From assembly GCA_022843805.1 (NCBI GenBank), contig JALHMY010000027.1:1-64000 (forward strand): a stretch of DNA of 64,000 nucleotides, read 5' to 3'. Numbering within the stretch: the stretch's first letter is position 1; every line of letters begins with the position of its first letter. The DNA is from Fuerstiella sp. GTDB taxonomy: Bacteria; Planctomycetota; Planctomycetia; Planctomycetales; Planctomycetaceae. Below, in pieces: positions 49,048 to 57,404 of this stretch. Under the pieces are notes generated by a model that made no database searches, had not been told where the DNA came from, and worked only from the letters and a program-made list of their open reading frames with translations. A program made the translations under genes and the position numbers.

Positions 49048-50685
49048 ATGCAGCGCAGGCGAGTTTATTCAGAAGTTATCTTCCTGCTGACAGTACTGTC
49101 GGCCGGTTTTTTTGCATCCATCTGTCCTGCCGATGAAGGAGGATGGAAGACCCTGTTCGACGGAAAATCGCTGGACGGCTGGGACGGAAATCCGGCCATC
49201 TGGAGTGTCCAGGACGGAGCCATTACAGGAAAAACAACTGCCGACGTCAAAATCGACAGGAATACGTTCCTCATCTGGCGCGGCGGTGATGTCGACAATT
49301 TTGAGCTGGAGCTTGAATACCGAATCGTCGGTGGTAACTCCGGAATACAGTATCGCAGTTTCGAACTGCCCGGCTCAGGATGGGGCATCGGCGGATACCA
49401 GGGAGATTTTGAGGCTGGTGAACGCTATTCAGGAATTCTGTACGGCGAACAGTTTCGAGGTATTCTGGCCGATCGCGGTGAGTCCACAGAACTGATCCGA
49501 AAGGATGGAAAGTTTGAAAAGAAGGTGCTCGGCAGCGTTGGCGACTCCGCTGAAATCCAGAAGAAGATCAAAAAAGAGGACTGGAATACCTATCGCATCG
49601 TTGCGGACGGATTCAAATTTCAGCACTTCATCAATGGTGTTCAGACAATGGAGTGTGTGGACAATGACGAGCAGCAGCGACGATCCGTGGGTCGGCTGGC
49701 GTTTCAGGTTCACACCGGACCTCCAATGACGGTGCAGTTCCGGAATGTCCGGCTGAAAAAACTGGCTGCTCCAAAGAAGGTGGCTCTGGTTGCCGGCCGC
49801 CCGAGTCACGGTTATGGAGCCCATGAACATCGAGCTGGCTGCATGCTGCTGGCCGAAGCTCTCAACGCAGCGGGCCTCGGCATCGAAGCCACTGTATACA
49901 CAAATGGCTGGCCGGAAGACGAAAGTGTTCTTGATCACGCAGACACAATTGTGATTTACAGTGACGGGGGCAACGGACATCCTTTCAACTCGCACCTTGA
50001 CCGCCTGAAGCAGCTTCAGAGCCGGGGCACAGGTCTGGTTTGCATTCATTACGGAGTGGAGGTTCCGAAAGGTGCTTCCGGCGACGCGTTTCTGAACTGG
50101 ACCGGAGGATACTTTGAAACGGACTGGTCTGTTAATCCTCACTGGACGGCAGATTTCAAGTCATTTCCAGACCACCCGATCACTCGCGGTGTTGGCCCCT
50201 TCCGCGTCAACGATGAATGGTACTATCACATGCGATTTGCCGATGGCGACAATGTGGTAACCTCCATTCTGAAGGATCTGCCACCGAAGAACACTCTGGT
50301 GAAGGATGACGGAACTCTGGCACGCCCGGATGGTCCCCACAGCAATAATGCGGCAGTTCGAGCAGCCGTGCTGGAAAGAAAGGAAGCTCAGACCGTTGCC
50401 TGGGCTCGTGAGCGACTGGACGCTGGCCGGGGCTTCGGATTCACGGGCGCTCATTTTCACTGGAACTGGGGAAATCGCGAATTTCGCAAACTTGTTCTGA
50501 ACGCGATCACATGGACAGCCCATGCTGACGTACCGGAAAACGGAGTGAAGTCACGCGACCTTTCACTGGCCGATTTGCAGGCCAATCAGGATTTTCCTGT
50601 TCCCGGCGATTTCAATGGAGCAAGAATTCAGGCAATGCTGGACGAATGGAACGCAGCCTCCGCACGTTCTAAAAATGCGAAGTGA
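49048..50685 (+). CDS. DUF1080 (3-keto-disaccharide hydrolase-like) plus ThuA fusion protein
   Basis: 545 aa from ATG 49048, chosen because GAGGGGAGAATCC gives a strong ribosome site and a signal peptide follows (VIFLLTVLSAGFFASICPA). The first domain (~30-240) is DUF1080: WKTLFDGKSLDGWDG, VQDGAITGKT, NFELELEYRIVGGNSGIQYR and VGRLAFQVHTGPPMTVQFRN. The second domain (~250-500) is ThuA: VALVAGRPSHGYGAHEHRAG, TIVIYSDGGNGHPF, GTGLVCIHYGVEVP and GFTGAHFHWNW. Both families act on disaccharides; the fusion suggests concerted oxidised-disaccharide metabolism in the periplasm. It is followed directly by a small membrane protein gene. Confidence 0.92.
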   Translation: MQRRRVYSEVIFLLTVLSAGFFASICPADEGGWKTLFDGKSLDGWDGNPAIWSVQDGAITGKTTADVKIDRNTFLIWRGGDVDNFELELEYRIVGGNSGIQYRSFELPGSGWGIGGYQGDFEAGERYSGILYGEQFRGILADRGESTELIRKDGKFEKKVLGSVGDSAEIQKKIKKEDWNTYRIVADGFKFQHFINGVQTMECVDNDEQQRRSVGRLAFQVHTGPPMTVQFRNVRLKKLAAPKKVALVAGRPSHGYGAHEHRAGCMLLAEALNAAGLGIEATVYTNGWPEDESVLDHADTIVIYSDGGNGHPFNSHLDRLKQLQSRGTGLVCIHYGVEVPKGASGDAFLNWTGGYFETDWSVNPHWTADFKSFPDHPITRGVGPFRVNDEWYYHMRFADGDNVVTSILKDLPPKNTLVKDDGTLARPDGPHSNNAAVRAAVLERKEAQTVAWARERLDAGRGFGFTGAHFHWNWGNREFRKLVLNAITWTAHADVPENGVKSRDLSLADLQANQDFPVPGDFNGARIQAMLDEWNAASARSKNAK

Positions 50686-50687
50686 CG

Positions 50688-51167
50688 ATGGGCAGCGAAC
50701 CAGGACGAAGTCTGATTCTTTGGACCGTACGCATTGCGGTCGCCTGTTATCTGGCAGCCGTCTGGATTGACAGACGGCATGTCTCCAGTAACCCGGCCCA
50801 GTTTCGCTGCTTTCGCACTTTCTGGAGCAGTGCCTGGATCCTCGTCGTCATTCATGTGCTGTTTGCCTACCACTTTCAGCATCACTGGAGCCAGGAAGCT
50901 GCCCTGCGGCACACAGCAGAAATGACAGAACGGGTCGTTGGCTGGAACTGGAGCGGCGGACTTTACATCAACTACCTCTTCCTCACGGTATGGGGCGTGG
51001 ATGTGGTTCGCCTCGTCCAGTCTCCCACGCGTCACAGTTCCACCATGATGCATTTGATCGCTGCCTTCATGATGTTCAACGCAACGGTTGTCTTTGGTCC
51101 CTCATGGTGGATTTTCGTTGTTCTCGCGTTTGCACTCTTTTACGCGTTTCACTACTGCTTTTTATGA
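50688..51167 (+). CDS. Small four-helix membrane protein
   Basis: 159 aa from ATG 50688 (a GTG at 50682 overlaps the previous stop and adds two residues). Four hydrophobic segments: SLILWTVRIAVACYLAAVWI, FWSSAWILVVIHVLFAYHF, INYLFLTVWGVDVV, and a long C-terminal pair (LIAAFMMFNATVVFG, WWIFVVLAFALFYAF). Conserved-looking aromatic and His residues lie near HFQHHW. I recognise no named family. Its start is within 3 bp of the DUF1080-ThuA stop, so it is probably co-translated and may serve the same disaccharide pathway. Confidence 0.75.
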   Translation: MGSEPGRSLILWTVRIAVACYLAAVWIDRRHVSSNPAQFRCFRTFWSSAWILVVIHVLFAYHFQHHWSQEAALRHTAEMTERVVGWNWSGGLYINYLFLTVWGVDVVRLVQSPTRHSSTMMHLIAAFMMFNATVVFGPSWWIFVVLAFALFYAFHYCFL

Positions 51168-51540
51168 CATCGCTTACAACGCGAGCGGATGCCAACCATT
51201 GCACCACATTTGGTGCAGCGTTTCAGTTTTTTAAGGATTTTTGCTCTTGTTCTGGGGCGGAAAACCATTGTTCGATACTCACTTAACATTTGGCCTGGAG
51301 TCTAATTAGCCAGCAGATGCTCCACAGCCACCTGAGGCAACCGCCGAGACTGCTGAACGTTAATCCGGACGCCACCGATGCACGTTCCGGGGCGCGGAAT
51401 CTACCGGAGTGCTCACGGTTCAGCAATCGCAGTTTTTTTCGAGGTTTCTCTTCTCCCATGTTTCCGGATCAGGAAAGGAACGACAAATTGTCGGATGCGT
51501 GATGTTTAGCCCTGTACAGGTCAGCGACAACGATCAGGTC

Positions 51541-51632
51541 CACGTAGCAGCGTCTCTCCGAGACGTTGGAATTGGCGCTCGATCGCGAGTCCAGACTCTC
51601 AATTACGAGTCTCGGAGAGACTCGTCTACGTG
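51541..51632. repeat. Palindromic repeat (92 bp, long stem)
   Basis: CACGTAGCAGCGTCTCTCCG near 51541 and the complementary CGGAGAGACTCGTCTACGTG ending at 51632 form a long, nearly perfect stem. Each arm is itself partly self-complementary (CGTCTC...GAGACG and CGAGTCTC...GAGACTCG). This nested architecture matches the other palindromic elements in the window. Confidence 0.8.
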
Positions 51633-51697
51633 AGTCGACCGTTCAAACTGAATAGCAATACGTTTCAAACGATTGGATTGAACGGAACCATCAAACA

Positions 51698-52174
51698 ATC
51701 CGGAATGACTGTACAGACATCAGATATTTGCCACGTCCCGACACGGAACAGCCGCAGAGGTTCATCTACGAAACTGGAATTGGATTCGGACTGGTAATTC
51801 TTGGTACAGGGGAAACAGTCAGCCAGCGAGACCTGGCAAATGGAGAACGCACGTCGGCTCTGAAGTTCCGGACAGATGATCTCAGGTCGCTCATTCGGGA
51901 AGGCGCGGGATACTGGCGCTACATTCCACACGACAATGGCATTCGTTTCATCACCTCTTATGACTATCGGGTACGTTTCGGTGCCGCCGGACGAGTGGCC
52001 GATGCGTGTGTGTTCCGTCCGGTCATGGCCTGGGCCACTGCATGGAGTTTCGACCGGTTGCGGTTGTGGATCGAAAGAGGTATCGATCCCACGGGGGCCG
52101 CTGTTTGGATATCGCGGCATATTCAGCGCGGAATGGATACCTGTCGGACTGAACGACATACCTGCCGACATTAA
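51698..52174 (+). pseudogene. Remnant of an SRPBCC-like domain protein
   Basis: The reading frame is open from ~51656 and no true start is visible. From ~51710 it reads TDIRYLPRPD, PQRFIYETGIGFGLVI, ERTSALKFRTDDLRSLIREG, YWRYIPHDNGIRFITSYDYR, and FRPVMAWATAWSFDRLRLWI, then ERGIDP. These match, by my recall of the family, the C-terminal part of SRPBCC-type domains that precede a DoxX-like membrane domain in planctomycete proteins. After GIDP the sequence drifts, and the expected membrane domain is missing. The upstream half is also gone. Best read as a decayed gene fragment, though a short new protein cannot be excluded. Confidence 0.6.
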
Positions 52175-52295
52175 GCCGCGGCGGGAAGAACGGCGAGAAT
52201 AGAGAGAATGAAACGCGTGAAGCACGTCTCGCCAGGCGAACGGCGCGGCGGAGTACCATCCGTGCTTCACAGCCGATTCCGTGCCTCGCAGCTGA

Positions 52296-55166
52296 TTATG
52301 GTGAAGACAGTTCAACGCGTCCTGAAATTGTTCGTTCAGAGAAATGCAATGTAAACAGCACCTCGCGAATCGAATCGAATGCCTTTGCAAACGACGAAGT
52401 GGCCTGATCGGGAACGTCCTGTCTCGCGTCTTCCCGATTGCCATACACTGTGGAGCTGACCTGATCGCGCTGAGCGTCATAGATATAGTCACCGTCCGGA
52501 CAGAAGTACGTCACACCATATTTCGCATCCGACAGACTGTCTGTTTCGCCGACGGACACGCCGTAGAGATGAATCAGTGTGTAGATCGGCATGATGTTTC
52601 GGTGTGATGCCCGTCGGGCTCGTTCTTCCCAGTAGACGCGCAGGTCATCTCGTATTCGCTGCATCGCCGACAATCGCAGCCGAACGGCGATCTGAGCATT
52701 CTCTGTGCGGTCCGGGACATCAAGCAGTGAAGCATCAATGACCTCCTTCAGAACGTCGGGTGCGGTGGCGATAATGAGCTGGTTCTTTACGGCGCACAGA
52801 TAAAGCCTGACGCGAGCCACGTACATCCGGAAAGTCACGACGCAAATGTCATGATCGCGGTACGCGGGCAGACGATAGGAATCCAGCTCATGCGTGATTT
52901 CTCCAAAAGCCGGAAGATCGTGCAGAAACACGCGGGAGGACAGTAACTTCAGAAACCGGTCAGCCTTTTCCGAATCGTCCACATCCACGGCCAAATAGAC
53001 GGGTGAGGTCGTCGCAAAGAGTCCGGCGGCAATGGCGCTCTGCTGCAGACTGTTCATGGGCAGCGGAAATGAAAGGGGCCTCAGCTGCATCGGGTCTATT
53101 TCCACAATGGCGTGCGTGTCGCAGAAATTCACGGAAGCGTGATCACCCAGCCAGTTCAAGTCCGTCAGCGTCGGATCATCCTGAAGAACAGCGGCCACTC
53201 CGGGCAGCCCCCGAAGCACATCACGGATCGTTTCACCGGCGCTGAGCAGATCGGCCGACGCAATCACCGACTTCGCCGGCTCATGCAATTCCAGCTGGCG
53301 TGACTGTTCTTTCGACAGCAAATCTCGCACGCCGGTCCAGTCGGCACTGTTCTGAAATGGAAGCAGGCAATACTCGACATTGAGGTTGCCCTTTGTGGAA
53401 AAACGGAGTGCAAATGGCGTGAAGTAATCCTTCCAGTAGCCCTCATATCGCGCAAGGTATCTTTCGTATTCTTTTTCTTCGGCAGCCGAAACCTGCAGGA
53501 CGTTCAGTTCCCGAATTGGCGTGAGATACTTGATCCGGTTAAACACGGAGTTGACGCTGGTATCCGATGCCGGGTCGAAAGAATAGGCTCCTCCCTGCGG
53601 GCAAATCAGTTTGTCCCGGCCGATGAAGCGGCCCGCGATCAGTTCTTCCAGATTCCCTGGGGTCGTACCGTATTCCAGTCGCCAGAACAACGAGGCGTTG
53701 TTCAGCATCACAAGATGATTCAGGCTTTGTTTTCGCCGTCGCTCGCCAATTTTAAAGCCTGGGCTGAACAGATATCTCAGGAACGCATCAGAGAGATACA
53801 GATAGCCATCATCCGCTTCGTTGGCAGGCGGATGCACGGCCGTCATGTATTGATAGTCGGTCGCGGCAGCCAGCGACGGCAACCGACCCTGAATCGTGTC
53901 AACAATCCGCCGAATTCCCACATGGCTGCTGGAAATGATGAACCGGTCGTCGTGCTGGATGGCAAACGAGCTGATCGTGCGGCTGGGTGTGTACCGGGCA
54001 AAGATCTTCACTCCGCGATAGTTGAAGCTGCGATCTTCCGTATCGGCGTGCTGCAGACGGGCTTCGGTGACCCATTGCTGCAGGCGAGCGCTGATCGGCT
54101 CGACATTGGTCGTCTTCAGGATCAGCGTCAGGTCGGTTCCTTCTGCCACGTAGAAGTCGGAGCCCGTGATGGTCATCTCGGTCACCGTTCCGTCGCTGAA
54201 CCACTGCTTCAGATCATCGAATCGAACGCCCGCCTGAGACTCATATTTTTTCAGCAGACCATGATCGCGGGCATCTTCCGTCATCATCCTCAGCAGCGGC
54301 TCCATCCATTTCTGACTGGCGCTGTAAAGGTTATCGGCGGCCTCCCAGGAATTGAAATGCAGCAAATACTGATCCGCCGGAACGAGCATAGAAACGGCAT
54401 GCGGGTGCGGCTGACCGCCGTCATCCTTCAGTGACTTCAACAGGTCCTCGTAGCTGGCCGACTTCAGATTCGGAGAATTCAGCCTGCTGATATGTACGTT
54501 CAGATCTCCCGCTGTGGCCGAACCGCGGAGAGTGCTTCGCTGAAGCGATTTTTGAACAGCGAGCCCGCCGGAGAACAGACGATAGACTTCCGCTTCATTG
54601 GCTTCCGAATCTGTCGACAGATCCGCAAGGGAAGGCGGAGTAACGCCGTATCGATCTCTCGACTGCAGCAGAAGATACTCAAAGAACGTCTCGTCCGGAT
54701 AATATTGCAACAGCCGCGAGAAGTGCTGATTCTGGTGTTCGGCCCACGACTTGTAGATTGCACCTGAACCAGTCGGCGCATTGGGAACATCGACTTTGAT
54801 CGTCGCCTGTCGGCTGTCTACTCGGCGCGAACCATCCGGATCTTCAGAGACAACTTCGTACGATAACTGAACTGATGCGGCTCCCTCACCACGCAGCCGT
54901 CCATAGAATTCCGCATGTCGTTGTTCGAATCGGGTTTCCGTCGGGTAGATCAGAAATGCATTCTGATCCAGTGCCTTCATTCGAATGTAATTGCTCTTTT
55001 CAAACTCTTCCGCCAGAAACGGCTGACTGAGCCGCACGACAAAGGCTCGCACGTCGTCCTTCTCATGCTGAAATGTCTCGACAGTAAAGCTGAACGGCAG
55101 TGTGTCCTGAGCAATCAGCGGCCGCATGGACACCAGTATCAGCACAACGACAAACACAGATTTCAT
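52296..55166 (-). CDS. Large exported protein of unknown function
   Basis: I choose the start at 55166 (MKSVFVVVLILVSMRPLIAQ), a clear signal peptide, giving 956 aa; the frame extends to 55250. No named domain is recognised. Visible features: an N-terminal beta-rich domain (SFTVETFQHEKDDVRAFVVRL), a helical mid part, repeated alpha/beta segments with DRFIISSSHVGIRRIVDTI and NQLIIATAPDVLKEVIDA that resemble DUF3352-type repeats, and a pseudopilin-like CPQGGAYSFDPASD between them. A second CPDGDYIYDAQRD lies near the C-terminus. These paired Cys-Pro motifs are typical of planctomycete surface proteins. It stands alone on the minus strand. Confidence 0.7.
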   Translation of the reverse strand: MKSVFVVVLILVSMRPLIAQDTLPFSFTVETFQHEKDDVRAFVVRLSQPFLAEEFEKSNYIRMKALDQNAFLIYPTETRFEQRHAEFYGRLRGEGAASVQLSYEVVSEDPDGSRRVDSRQATIKVDVPNAPTGSGAIYKSWAEHQNQHFSRLLQYYPDETFFEYLLLQSRDRYGVTPPSLADLSTDSEANEAEVYRLFSGGLAVQKSLQRSTLRGSATAGDLNVHISRLNSPNLKSASYEDLLKSLKDDGGQPHPHAVSMLVPADQYLLHFNSWEAADNLYSASQKWMEPLLRMMTEDARDHGLLKKYESQAGVRFDDLKQWFSDGTVTEMTITGSDFYVAEGTDLTLILKTTNVEPISARLQQWVTEARLQHADTEDRSFNYRGVKIFARYTPSRTISSFAIQHDDRFIISSSHVGIRRIVDTIQGRLPSLAAATDYQYMTAVHPPANEADDGYLYLSDAFLRYLFSPGFKIGERRRKQSLNHLVMLNNASLFWRLEYGTTPGNLEELIAGRFIGRDKLICPQGGAYSFDPASDTSVNSVFNRIKYLTPIRELNVLQVSAAEEKEYERYLARYEGYWKDYFTPFALRFSTKGNLNVEYCLLPFQNSADWTGVRDLLSKEQSRQLELHEPAKSVIASADLLSAGETIRDVLRGLPGVAAVLQDDPTLTDLNWLGDHASVNFCDTHAIVEIDPMQLRPLSFPLPMNSLQQSAIAAGLFATTSPVYLAVDVDDSEKADRFLKLLSSRVFLHDLPAFGEITHELDSYRLPAYRDHDICVVTFRMYVARVRLYLCAVKNQLIIATAPDVLKEVIDASLLDVPDRTENAQIAVRLRLSAMQRIRDDLRVYWEERARRASHRNIMPIYTLIHLYGVSVGETDSLSDAKYGVTYFCPDGDYIYDAQRDQVSSTVYGNREDARQDVPDQATSSFAKAFDSIREVLFTLHFSERTISGRVELSSP

Positions 55167-55397
55167 TGATTGAAACACTGAGAATGACTCCTGCCCGCTG
55201 CGGATGCATGCTGATATGATAGCGAATTGTAAACACGGCATTACCGACAACGCACAGCATGATACCCCGCATGGGTGGTCAATTCATTCTAATTCCAGTC
55301 GTATCGCTGAATTGATCGCGACACGTTTTTTGAAACAGAATGTGCATCAGGTAATTCGTTTAGAATCCCTCACAGCATGATCAGTTTTCTGCTGCGA

Positions 55398-56894
55398 TCA
55401 CACGTAAGCAAATGACGCCAGTTTGTTTGCGAGCCAGCACCATCGCCGGGCGGCATCCGGTGGCAGTGACGGCAGACGTGTACAGATACTGGTGATCGCG
55501 GCAGGAATCTCTTTTCGTTTTTCCGGAAACCGTGAGTCCATCAAGCCAGCGAAACGAACAAAGTCACTAGCGTTGGCAAGACCTCCCAAAAGCGGGGCTG
55601 CGACTCGCTCCACAAAGAGTTCCGGATCGGAACCTGGGTTACTGGAACTCCCAAAATCTGACAGGGCCAGATAATTCAGTTCGGCACCAGTGTGAAATGG
55701 CGACACTTCGCCAAATAATGCGATGCCCTCGAAGCCGGAAGAAACGCTCTGCTGCACCATCTTCGCGATCCATTCCAGCGCCACCTCGCCACGAAACGCT
55801 CCCCAGCCCCAGTCGGTACCGACATGAGCTCGCATGACATGACGCAGTCCTTTGCCCGAAACGCGGCCTTTGTCTGTCCAGACTCGATCAGGATCTCCCT
55901 GCCTCAAATATCGATCTGCGACCCACTGCACGAACACTTCCCGCGGGAATTTCTCGAGTGATTCATCGGCCCACGCCGCCTTACCGTCACCAAAGCCGGG
56001 AGCGGCTTTCGGCCCGATGTATGGTTCGGGATGAGAATAGGTTTCGCATAGGATCCACGCATCCGGCGATATGGAACGAACCGCATCAGCGGCCAGCGGA
56101 TACATCAGTGCCATGTCTTCCCATGAGAAGCTGTCGGCAGGATGCTTCCGGCGGTCTCGGCACAGCGAACACTGACAGACACCCGTATCGCCTGTCTCGA
56201 TCTGAACGCCGCCGAGCTGCAGATTTTTGAAAAGCCATTCCAGCGATTCCGCCACAAACTCCTGGTTCTCAGGTCGCGAGGGACATGCGTGATAGAATCC
56301 GCGAGGACCGGGTGTGCTGGTATTACTGAGTCGCACCCTGTTGCCGACCGCATCAATGCTGAAATTCGTCGAATTGCCTTCAGCGTCGACGGCGTAGAGC
56401 TCCGGACTGGCCTGTAAATGTCGCTCAAGGTTATACGGAGAGTCCCCTTCGTAATAGACGCCGCCATAGGCATTTAATCCCACGCCACACAATAACCGGA
56501 CATTCTCCTCAGCCGCCACATCACACAGCCGTTTGGCCGATTCCAGACCACCATGACTATCCCTCAACAGCCCCCAGACGACAACCGCATCAACATCATG
56601 ACGCCCGCACCAGCGAAGCAGTGCAGTGTAATCGTCCAGAAATGATTGTGTGCTGCGTCCATATTCGTTGCAGGATCCATGCGTGTGAGCACCCAGGCGA
56701 TTCAGTGCCCATTCCGTGCTGTGGTCCCACGTCCAGAACATGCGAGTCGTAATCGGCGTTTGTTTCGGTTTCACCGATTCGTCAGCTGAGCCCGCTGCGA
56801 TCGCCGGACCGGAAACGGAAGCCTCGCCGATTGCAGCACCGAGCCCACAGGCGGCACTCAGCTGAAGCATGTCGCGACGGTTTAGCGAGCCCAT
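55398..56894 (-). CDS. Tat-exported TIM-barrel glycoside hydrolase-like protein
   Basis: 498 aa from ATG 56894 (MGSLNRRDMLQLSAACGLGA), chosen because it starts just before a twin-arginine signal. The mature protein has TIM-barrel strand patterns: DVDAVVVWGLLRD, NVRLLCGVGLNAYGG, LGGVQIETGDTG, and AWILCETYS. The CQCSLC motif (CxCxxC) near the middle is like that seen in DUF4838 and some GH20-related proteins. Glu in QIETGD could be catalytic. Assignment to a family is tentative. It is a probable periplasmic polysaccharide-degrading enzyme. Confidence 0.65.
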   Translation of the reverse strand: MGSLNRRDMLQLSAACGLGAAIGEASVSGPAIAAGSADESVKPKQTPITTRMFWTWDHSTEWALNRLGAHTHGSCNEYGRSTQSFLDDYTALLRWCGRHDVDAVVVWGLLRDSHGGLESAKRLCDVAAEENVRLLCGVGLNAYGGVYYEGDSPYNLERHLQASPELYAVDAEGNSTNFSIDAVGNRVRLSNTSTPGPRGFYHACPSRPENQEFVAESLEWLFKNLQLGGVQIETGDTGVCQCSLCRDRRKHPADSFSWEDMALMYPLAADAVRSISPDAWILCETYSHPEPYIGPKAAPGFGDGKAAWADESLEKFPREVFVQWVADRYLRQGDPDRVWTDKGRVSGKGLRHVMRAHVGTDWGWGAFRGEVALEWIAKMVQQSVSSGFEGIALFGEVSPFHTGAELNYLALSDFGSSSNPGSDPELFVERVAAPLLGGLANASDFVRFAGLMDSRFPEKRKEIPAAITSICTRLPSLPPDAARRWCWLANKLASFAYV

Positions 56895-57065
56895 CGAAGG
56901 GATCTCCTGACAGAGAACATTTGGTGCAACCATTGCCATCGGTCAAATACTGTGCTGAATCCATTTTGAACAGTTCAGCTGCATTCGAATGTCCCGATCA
57001 CATTTTCAAGCGGGGCAACATAGTCTTGTCACGAGCCAATCGCCAGTAAGAAGGCGTTCTATCGC

Positions 57066-57404
57066 GTCCCCCAGCCCCCACGAGTTCACCTCGTGGGCTC
57101 GCAGGGCCTTTGCGCCAGGACTTGCACGCGGAACCAGGACGTTCGAAGGAAGCGCCGCCTGGCGCAGAGGCGAGGTAAACTCACGAGGCAAGCTCGCGGG
57201 CGTTTGATGCGAGTCCCCCAGCCCCCACGAGTTCACCTCGTGGGCTCGCAGGGCCTTTGCGCCAGGACTTGCACGCGGAACGAGGACGTTCGAAGGAAGC
57301 GCCGCCTGGCGCAGAGGCGAGGTAAACCCACGAGGCAAGCTCGTGGGCGAGCAATCGCGTCCCCAGCCCCCCACGAGCCAGGCTCGCGGGCGTTTGACAC
57401 GCTC
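57066..57404. repeat. 147-bp tandem repeat, two full copies and one truncated
   Basis: Copies start GTCCCCCAGCCCCCACGAG at 57066 and at 57213, a period of 147 bp, and a shorter third copy begins at 57359 (one base fewer) and stops after about 45 bp. Copies one and two differ at only a few bases. Each contains the palindromes CACGAGGTGAACTCGTG and GCGCCAGG/CCTGGCGC. It fills the gap between two minus-strand genes and ends right at the stop codon of the nucleoside hydrolase-like gene. The 147-bp period is 49 codons, and both strands stay largely open. Confidence 0.93.

Larger units (their letters stand above)
51168..52295. other. Gene-poor region with palindrome and a gene remnant
   Basis: About 1.1 kb between convergent genes. 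It holds an inverted repeat at 51541-51632 and a degenerate coding remnant at 51698-52174. Near 52205-52270 GTGAAGCACG and CGTGCTTCAC lie as an imperfect inverted pair. I see no intact gene. Confidence 0.6.

Noticed and set aside
53715-54434. 239-codon plus-strand ORF
   Set aside because: It lies wholly opposite the 956-aa exported protein and reads as an antisense shadow.
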